Origin: Chitinophagaceae bacterium
Lineage (GTDB): Bacteria; Bacteroidota; Bacteroidia; Chitinophagales; Chitinophagaceae
DNA: 5,008 nt
Direction: 5' to 3'
NCBI GenBank assembly: GCA_947489175.1
Contig: CANLED010000191.1
Coordinates: 1 to 5,008, forward strand
The notes beneath the pieces were generated by a model, which did not search any database, was not told the origin of the DNA, and worked only from the letters and a program-made list of their open reading frames with translations. The translations under genes and the position numbers were made by a program. Below are positions 1-5,008 of the stretch, piece after piece (the stretch's first letter is position 1; each line of letters opens with the position of its first letter).

Positions 1-2072
1 GTCCACTTGATTTCTCCAGTTGCACGATCTCTTCCTTCAAAAACATCTTGTGAGGCTGTAGCAGCCTTCCAAGTAGTGCTGAAATCTATCAAATTGGCAA
101 AGAAATCATTGGTCAATGTACCTGGATTCTTGGTGAATACTCCGTGGTGCGACTGGTCAAAATTTGTGTTCAACACCCTCATTCCTCCGATCAATACTGT
201 CAGCTCTGGTGCGGTCAAAGTCATCAACTGCGCCTTGTCTATCAATATTTCCTCGGCTGATGCTGTATAACGGGCATTCTTGTAGTTACGGAATCCGTCT
301 GCTATTGGCTCTAGTACTGTAAATGATTCTACATCAGTTTGCTCTTGGGTTGCATCTGCACGTCCTGCTGTGAACGGAACTGTAATTTCATGTCCAGCGT
401 TTTTCGCAGCTTGCTCAATTCCCACTGAACCGCCTAGAACAATCAAATCCGCTAAAGAAACCTGCTTGGCGCCTGTTTGGGCTGCATTGAATGCGTTTTG
501 GATTCCTACTAGAACATCCAACACTTTTGAAAGTTGTGCTGGGTTGTTGACTGCCCAATATTTCTGAGGGGCTAATGCTATGCGAGCTCCGTTTGCTCCT
601 CCTCTTTTGTCTGATCCACGGAACGTTGCTGCTGATCCCCATGCTGTTGATACCAACTGAGAAACAGTCAATCCTGATGTAAGTATGCTTGCTTTCAATC
701 CTGCAATGTCTTGATCATCTATTGATGTATAAGTAACTGCTGGGATTGGATCTTGCCAAATCAATATTTCCGCTGGTACTTCTGCTCCTACGTAGCGTGT
801 GCGTGGACCCATATCGCGGTGTGTCAACTTGAACCAAGCACGTGCAAATGCGTCTGCTAACTGATCTGGGTTCTCTAAGAAGCGCTTCGAAATTGGACCA
901 TAAGCTGGATCTACACGCAAAGCTAAGTCGGAAGTTAGCATTGTTGGTGCATGTCTCTTTGTTGGGTTGTGTGCATCTGGCACCGTGCCTGCACCTGCTC
1001 CTGCCTTTGGCTTCCACTGTTGTGCACCGGCTGGACTCTTGGTCAATTCCCACTCGTATCCAAAAAGATTCTCAAAATAATTGTTGCTCCATTGTGTTGG
1101 TGTGGTTGTCCACGCCCCCTCTAGTCCACTGGTGATGGTATCTTCTCCATTACCGCTTCCAAAGGTATTCTTCCAACCTTGACCTTGCTCCTCAATGCTT
1201 GCTCCTGCTGGCTCTTTTCCAACATACTTGCTTGGATCTGCAGCACCATGCGTTTTACCGAATGCATGTCCACCCGCTATCAAGGCCACCGTCTCTTCAT
1301 CATTCATCGCCATGCGCGCAAATGTTTCGCGGATATCTCTCGCCGATGCTATTGGATCAGGATTGCCGTTTGGTCCTTCTGGATTCACATAAATCAATCC
1401 CATTTGTACAGCTGCAAGTGGATTCTCCAATTCACGGTCGCCGGTATAGCGCTTGTCGCCCAACCACTCTTTCTCTGATCCCCAGTAAACATCTTCCTGT
1501 GGCTCCCAAACGTCTTCACGCCCACCCGAAAATCCAAAGGTTTGAAATCCCATTGATTCTAATGCACAGTTTCCTGCCAAAATCATGAGGTCAGCCCATG
1601 ATAGCTTCTTGCCATATTTCTTTTTGATGGGCCATAGCAACAAACGTGCCTTGTCCAAATTGGTATTGTCTGGCCAGCTGTTCAATGGCGCGAAACGCTG
1701 GGTTCCTGCACCACCACCGCCCCGGCCGTCTGTTGTTCTGTAAGTACCTGCACTGTGCCAAGCCATGCGTATGATGAACGGACCATAATGCCCGTAATCT
1801 GCAGGCCACCAGTCTTGTGATGTTGTTAGAACATCAATGATGTCTTTCTTCAATGTAGGTAAATCAAGCGACTTAAACTCTTCAGCATAGTTGAAATTGT
1901 CTCCCATTGGGTTAGACAAATTAGAATGCTGGCGAAGGGTGTTCAATTTCAACTGATTCGGCCACCAGTCGCGGTTTACTGTGCCATTTCCAGCACTTTG
2001 TTTCAGCGTTGCACCTGAAAAAGGGCACTTTGCTGCACCGGCATCATTTCCGGCAGATGTGTTATTTTCCAT
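1..2072 (-). CDS. katG: Catalase-peroxidase KatG (3' end beyond the window)
   Basis: This is a bifunctional haem enzyme that breaks down hydrogen peroxide (catalase) and oxidises organic donors (peroxidase), normally as a cytoplasmic dimer. I translated the minus strand from the ATG at 2072 to the left edge and found 690 codons with no stop or frameshift. Family members have about 720-750 residues, so roughly 40-50 C-terminal residues are missing. The N-terminal haem domain carries the distal motif RMAWHSAGTYR (Arg102, Trp105, His106). Tyr228 in MGLIYVNPEG and Met254 in ARMAMND complete the family's Met-Tyr-Trp cross-link with Trp105. The proximal His269 lies in AGGHAFGKTHG, with Trp321 and Asp382 as its partners, and Arg419 in THRDMGP matches the mobile arginine of catalase activity. 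Ser315 matches the serine known from isoniazid activation in Mycobacterium tuberculosis. From about residue 430 the second, haem-less peroxidase-like domain begins (FRGSDKRGGANG, QEQTDVESF). The start fits the family's usual N-terminal KCPFSG segment; no Shine-Dalgarno sequence is visible. The gene diverges from the right-hand genes. Identification is secure. Confidence 0.98.
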   Translation of the reverse strand, partial: MENNTSAGNDAGAAKCPFSGATLKQSAGNGTVNRDWWPNQLKLNTLRQHSNLSNPMGDNFNYAEEFKSLDLPTLKKDIIDVLTTSQDWWPADYGHYGPFIIRMAWHSAGTYRTTDGRGGGGAGTQRFAPLNSWPDNTNLDKARLLLWPIKKKYGKKLSWADLMILAGNCALESMGFQTFGFSGGREDVWEPQEDVYWGSEKEWLGDKRYTGDRELENPLAAVQMGLIYVNPEGPNGNPDPIASARDIRETFARMAMNDEETVALIAGGHAFGKTHGAADPSKYVGKEPAGASIEEQGQGWKNTFGSGNGEDTITSGLEGAWTTTPTQWSNNYFENLFGYEWELTKSPAGAQQWKPKAGAGAGTVPDAHNPTKRHAPTMLTSDLALRVDPAYGPISKRFLENPDQLADAFARAWFKLTHRDMGPRTRYVGAEVPAEILIWQDPIPAVTYTSIDDQDIAGLKASILTSGLTVSQLVSTAWGSAATFRGSDKRGGANGARIALAPQKYWAVNNPAQLSKVLDVLVGIQNAFNAAQTGAKQVSLADLIVLGGSVGIEQAAKNAGHEITVPFTAGRADATQEQTDVESFTVLEPIADGFRNYKNARYTASAEEILIDKAQLMTLTAPELTVLIGGMRVLNTNFDQSHHGVFTKNPGTLTNDFFANLIDFSTTWKAATASQDVFEGRDRATGEIKW

Positions 2073-2146
2073 ATTTAATTGATTTTAAGATTTTTAAAGA
2101 AGCGAAATTACAACTATCTAAATTTATAAGTTGATTGAACTGCTCT

Positions 2147-2264
2147 AAATGGTTAAATTTTAAAAAAAAACGATATATCTCAAAAAAGTAGTGTTTTATC
2201 CTACAAACCTTCCAAATATAACAGTATGTTATTTAACAAACCGATAGTATCACATTAACCATTT
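2147..2264. repeat. 10-bp perfect inverted repeat with distant arms
   Basis: AAATGGTTAA at 2147-2156 is the exact reverse complement of TTAACCATTT at 2255-2264, with 98 bp between the arms. The arms flank the candidate katG promoter. The spacing is too long for an ordinary terminator hairpin. It could be a pair of regulator half-sites or a looped operator, but in such AT-rich DNA a 10-bp match can arise by chance. Confidence 0.35.
2213..2240 (-). promoter_or_regulatory. Possible katG promoter (Bacteroidota-type)
   Basis: Read on the minus strand, 2220-2213 is TATATTTG, a match to the TAnnTTTG -7 element of the primary sigma factor in Bacteroidota. TTTG lies upstream at 2240-2237, as expected for the -33 element. 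The spacer is 16 bp, somewhat shorter than the usual 19 or so, which lowers confidence. Transcription from here would leave an untranslated leader of about 130-140 nt before the katG ATG. The same element falls next to the palindrome at 2243-2251, where a regulator could reach it. This is inference from motif match only. Confidence 0.3.
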
Positions 2265-2345
2265 CTTGGCAATGTTTGTTTAATCTCACGAGTAATTTAG
2301 CAGAATTCTGATATCCTAGAAATTCCAACTAAAAATATAAAAACT

Positions 2346-2362
2346 CCAGATTGCAATTCTGG
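2346..2362. repeat. Imperfect palindrome CCAGA-ATTGCAAT-like-TCTGG
   Basis: The 17-bp stretch CCAGATTGCAATTCTGG has perfectly complementary 5-bp ends (CCAGA and TCTGG) and includes the perfect 8-bp palindrome ATTGCAAT, which is offset by about one base from the centre of the outer arms. It sits about 85 bp upstream of the propeller gene start, where an operator would be reasonable. As RNA it would be a weak hairpin with no following T-run, so it is unlikely to be a terminator. A binding role is only a guess. Confidence 0.3.
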
Positions 2363-2446
2363 CAAATACAAAAGTATAAGTAGGGTATGGATTGACTTTT
2401 ACACAGATTGATTTTTATTCATTTATTGTAAACATGTAACTAGGTT

Positions 2447-3781
2447 ATGAGAATATCACTGTCATTACTATGCCTTTTATGTTATGCCTCTTATGCACAA
2501 CAGCCTTTCAATCCTATTGAAAAATCCTTTCCGCTGAAATGGAAAATAAAAATTGGCATTGCCAGTTTCAAAACCAATGTAGTTTTCAACAATGGAACCT
2601 TGATCATCGGTTCAAATGGTTCAAATTTTATGGACTATAATACTTACGACAAAAATTCAGGTGTTTATGTTATCAATCGGAAAACGGGTGTAATCATAAA
2701 AAAAATTGGAGGTGAAGAGTTGGGTGATATGGACGTAAATGGAACTTTATTTCATAACAACAAACTATATTTTGGAAACGACAACGAAGAATTTCTTTGT
2801 ACAAACCTCGATGGTAAGGTACTGTGGCGAAATCCTGCCTCCGGCGATATTGAACACGAACCTGCTTTGCTTAGCAATAAGAATAAACAATACATCGTGT
2901 ATGCAACAGAATCTGGAGAAGTGAAGGCAGTGGATCCTGAAACAGGATTAAAGATTTGGAACTACTATACACCAGATTTCAAAGGTTGGAAACCAGGTGA
3001 CAACAGAATGATTTTTAAAGTAAAAGCATATTTTTCTAACAGCAATTCTTTTTACATCAAACCTTTGTTGGTCGACTTAAACATGGATGGGGTTAATGAC
3101 CTTGTTTATGTTACATACGACGAAAAAATATTCGCTATCAATGGGTATGACGGAAAATTGTTGTGGAGAAAAAATTATCAAGGTTTGAATTCCATGATTG
3201 CAAATATTGGAACACAAAAAGAGCCTTTGATTTTTGTAACACATAGTGTTTATAATTCTAACGATATTAGGTTAAACAAATTCGATATCATCAACAGAAA
3301 AGGCAATATCGTCAAACAACAAATATTTGGTTCAAACGACTATGTATCTGGATTAAATGCTTTGAATATTGATAATGGCAAAATAATGTTTGCCTGTCGC
3401 GATTCAATTATGTTAATTGATAAAGTAGGAAATTACTCAACAACTTCAAGGGTAATTCTTTACGATTATGTTAGTATTAGTGGCGATTTGGTAAAAGAAA
3501 ATAGAAATGGATATTCCCCTATACTTGCAAACAATATTTTTTTATACAAAGGCCTGAAGTCTGCACTGGTATTGAATCAAAGGGATTATGCAAACTCGAA
3601 TATAGGCTTCGTTGAAATTGTTTCAATAGACCAAGGAAAAGTGTTAGAAAGATATGCTTTACCATCAGCAAGTGAAATGCCTCCAGTTATAGATGATATA
3701 GACATGGATGGAAAATTGGATTTGTTGATCAGTGGGTTCGATGGTTATTTATATTGCTACTCACTCAACATCAAAAAATAA
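2447..3781 (+). CDS. Secreted PQQ-like beta-propeller protein, function unknown
   Basis: A complete 444-residue protein. Residues 1-17 form a signal peptide (Arg2, then the hydrophobic run SLSLLCLLCYASYA), probably cut at SYA|QQ, so the mature protein is periplasmic, outer-surface or released. Cys9 and Cys12 lie inside the hydrophobic core and do not form a convincing lipobox. The body has repeated strands of the PQQ/quinoprotein propeller type, where a strand is followed by a 'D/N-x-x-[TD]-G-x-x-[IL]-W' turn: GVYVINRKTGVIIKKI (72-87), LDGKVLWRN (121-129), VKAVDPETGLKIWNY (159-173), IFAINGYDGKLLWRKN (228-243). Two calcium-loop motifs as in FG-GAP propellers occur at Asp210-Asp218 (DLNMDGVND) and Asp417-Asp425 (DIDMDGKLD). 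No catalytic domain is visible, so it is more likely a binding or scaffold protein than a dehydrogenase. The ATG at 2447 is chosen because it begins the signal peptide directly; the preceding ribosome site is poor. A second gene follows 39 bp downstream, probably in one operon. Confidence 0.9.
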   Translation: MRISLSLLCLLCYASYAQQPFNPIEKSFPLKWKIKIGIASFKTNVVFNNGTLIIGSNGSNFMDYNTYDKNSGVYVINRKTGVIIKKIGGEELGDMDVNGTLFHNNKLYFGNDNEEFLCTNLDGKVLWRNPASGDIEHEPALLSNKNKQYIVYATESGEVKAVDPETGLKIWNYYTPDFKGWKPGDNRMIFKVKAYFSNSNSFYIKPLLVDLNMDGVNDLVYVTYDEKIFAINGYDGKLLWRKNYQGLNSMIANIGTQKEPLIFVTHSVYNSNDIRLNKFDIINRKGNIVKQQIFGSNDYVSGLNALNIDNGKIMFACRDSIMLIDKVGNYSTTSRVILYDYVSISGDLVKENRNGYSPILANNIFLYKGLKSALVLNQRDYANSNIGFVEIVSIDQGKVLERYALPSASEMPPVIDDIDMDGKLDLLISGFDGYLYCYSLNIKK

Positions 3782-3820
3782 TTCACTTACTTATTTCTTC
3801 ATCATATCATTACTAAATAA

Positions 3821-5008
3821 ATGAAAAAAATTTATATAAAAATTGCTGCCGCATTGCTGATATTATTGAGCTTATTTTTTGTTTGGATGAAATTCTCTAA
3901 GGATAAAATCCAATATGAGCAGAACATCCATCCTCCAATTAAATCACAAGATATTGCATTCGAGGAATACCGTTTTCTTAAAGACAGCACCTTAAAAATT
4001 GAAAGAACAACAGGCACTTTGATAAGCATTTCACCCAACACATTTGTTCATAAAAATGGAACAGAGGTTAAAGACAGTGTGTTGTTAAAGGTTAGGGAAT
4101 TCCATAATACAGAAGATATTTTTAGGTCGGGCATACCAATGTCTATCGACAAAAAAAGAAAACAATTTTTACAATCCGCTGGAATGATTGAATTGAGGGC
4201 CTTTTCAGGCGGTCAGGAATTGGAAATTCGAAAAGGAAAAACAATAGGCATTGAATTGGCTTCATTCAAAAAAGGTGATAATTATCAACTGTACCATTTT
4301 GATGAAAACAACAATTGGAAAATAAATGGAACATTTACCACAGGTGCTAATACCAGAAAATTTAACCGCTTGAAAGAGTTGGGCATAACTGATACAACAA
4401 CTAAAACAGATATTGTTTTTGATTTGGTAACGAATACATCTGAAGCTCCTTATTTGAGGGCCTTTAAAGATTTGCGATGGAAAGTATTAGCGGAAGACAT
4501 TGATGATGGAATTGAAGAAGCCATGAGAATTCACTGGGAAGAAGTGAAGGTGGGGAAATTGAATCAAAAAACAGGCAAGCATAGTTTGTCATTTTACACA
4601 GTACAAAACTTTGAAGATGATGGTCCAGTTGAATTGAGTTTTGATATCCTTGCCATACCCGTGCATGCTGGAAATTTACAAGCAATAAATGAAAAACAAT
4701 GGAATAAACGTGTTGGAGAATTCGAAAATATAATGCTAAAATTAGAAGATGAAAAAAAACGATTGGCTCAGCAAGCAGACTTGATGAACGCTTTCAAAAT
4801 TGACAAAATGGGTATCTGGAATATCGACAAGATTATGAAAATGGAAGATGTAGAATGGAAAGAAGTACAGATCAATTTTTCAGAAAATGTTGATAAAGAC
4901 ATCAATAAATTAAGTCTCTTTGTATTGTATGTTAATGACAATTCCTTGATTGAATATTTACCAGGTGATTGGCAGAAAATAGGTTTCAAAAAAGGAATCA
5001 AGATGAAA
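3821..5008 (+). CDS. Membrane-anchored hypothetical protein (3' end beyond the window)
   Basis: The reading frame from the ATG at 3821 stays open to the right edge, giving 396 residues without a stop. It opens with MKK and a hydrophobic segment at about residues 5-23 (IYIKIAAALLILLSLFFVW), with no cleavage site or lipobox. It is therefore probably a single N-terminal membrane anchor with the rest outside the cytoplasm. Residues about 60-148 form a beta-rich unit: GTLISISPNTFV (65-76), then EFHNTEDIFRSGIPM (93-107), QSAGMIELRAF (118-128) and KGKTIGIELAS (138-148). From memory, this 'G-T-x-I-x-I-x-x-x-x-F ... F-x-x-x-x-x-I-F-x-S-G-I-P-M ... S-A-G-M' pattern recurs in uncharacterised surface or envelope proteins of Bacteroidota; I cannot name a function. 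Residues about 290-325 are charged and helical, possibly a coiled coil, followed by GIWNIDKIMKMEDVEW (331-346) and another beta-rich stretch. The start follows TAAATAA without a Shine-Dalgarno sequence. It lies 39 bp after the propeller gene with no terminator between, so joint transcription is likely. Confidence 0.85.
   Translation, partial: MKKIYIKIAAALLILLSLFFVWMKFSKDKIQYEQNIHPPIKSQDIAFEEYRFLKDSTLKIERTTGTLISISPNTFVHKNGTEVKDSVLLKVREFHNTEDIFRSGIPMSIDKKRKQFLQSAGMIELRAFSGGQELEIRKGKTIGIELASFKKGDNYQLYHFDENNNWKINGTFTTGANTRKFNRLKELGITDTTTKTDIVFDLVTNTSEAPYLRAFKDLRWKVLAEDIDDGIEEAMRIHWEEVKVGKLNQKTGKHSLSFYTVQNFEDDGPVELSFDILAIPVHAGNLQAINEKQWNKRVGEFENIMLKLEDEKKRLAQQADLMNAFKIDKMGIWNIDKIMKMEDVEWKEVQINFSENVDKDINKLSLFVLYVNDNSLIEYLPGDWQKIGFKKGIKMK

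Larger units (their letters stand above)
2073..2446. other. Divergent AT-rich intergenic region, no gene
   Basis: These 374 bases separate the katG start from the start of the propeller gene. I found no convincing coding sequence on either strand and no tRNA-like or other structured RNA. The region must hold the promoters of both transcription units. It contains a run of nine A residues at 2162-2170, a 10-bp inverted repeat (2147-2156 with 2255-2264), the perfect palindrome GATA-G-TATC at 2243-2251, and an imperfect palindrome at 2346-2362. A TAnnTTTG-like element for katG is at 2213-2220. For the plus-strand gene no element matches the Bacteroidota consensus. KatG is often under OxyR or another peroxide sensor, but I cannot assign a binding site for one from sequence alone. 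Confidence 0.8.

Noticed and set aside
415..1053. Minus-strand open frames at 415-642 and 715-1053
   Set aside because: They are on the same strand as katG but in another frame, with serine/arginine-rich low-information protein sequence. The katG frame runs without interruption through both.
7..1588. Several plus-strand open frames of 65-129 codons inside the katG region (for example 7-270, 842-1135, 1179-1478, 1199-1588)
   Set aside because: All lie antisense to the intact katG frame, have no recognisable domains or start context, and are explained by the codon bias of katG.
1591..1809. Minus-strand open frame of 72 codons
   Set aside because: It overlaps katG out of frame, across the codons of the conserved distal haem region. 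It does not indicate a frameshift because the katG frame is continuous here.
2369..2376. Second minus-strand TAnnTTTG match (TACTTTTG) as a katG promoter
   Set aside because: No TTG is present at a suitable distance upstream, and it would give a leader of about 290 nt. The element at 2213-2220 is better supported.
2392..2420. TTGACT at 2392-2397 with TTATTC 17 bp downstream as a sigma70-like promoter for the propeller gene
   Set aside because: The downstream hexamer is a poor -10 match, and the primary sigma factor of Bacteroidota prefers TAnnTTTG, which is absent at the right distance.
3782..3820. Possible terminator between the propeller gene and the anchored-protein gene
   Set aside because: The 39-bp gap is AT-rich but holds no stable inverted repeat followed by a T-run, so read-through is the simpler view.
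3832..5001. Minus-strand open frames at 3832-4041, 4464-4685 and 4768-5001
   Set aside because: They are antisense to the uninterrupted frame starting at 3821, which has a membrane anchor and family-like motifs. The antisense proteins show nothing recognisable.

Overview
The window looks like chromosomal DNA from a member of the Bacteroidota. The evidence is indirect: AT-rich intergenic DNA, starts without a clear Shine-Dalgarno sequence, a signal peptide ending in A|QQ, a possible TAnnTTTG-type promoter element, and a membrane-anchored protein whose sequence resembles uncharacterised Bacteroidota proteins. No rRNA, tRNA, CRISPR array, insertion sequence or phage gene was seen.

Layout: (1) Positions 1-2072, minus strand: the first 690 codons of an uninterrupted catalase-peroxidase gene (katG). 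Its start is in the window, and the last roughly 40-50 codons lie beyond the left edge. All the main catalytic residues of the family can be placed. (2) Positions 2073-2446: a 374-bp, very AT-rich divergent intergenic region. It has one plausible katG promoter element, a 10-bp inverted repeat and two short palindromic sites. (3) Positions 2447-3781, plus strand: a complete 444-residue secreted beta-propeller-like protein with PQQ-type repeat strands and two DxDxDG-like calcium loops. (4) Positions 3821-5008, plus strand: the first 396 codons of a membrane-anchored protein of unknown function, open at the right edge. It follows the propeller gene after 39 bp with no visible terminator, so the two probably form an operon.

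katG and the right-hand pair are transcribed away from each other and share no obvious function. KatG detoxifies hydrogen peroxide in the cytoplasm, while the other two proteins should act in or beyond the periplasm. katG is visibly richer in G+C than the right-hand genes, and its codon choice shifts along its length. The least-described part of the window is the propeller/anchored-protein pair. There is no strong evidence for a new defence or mobile system.
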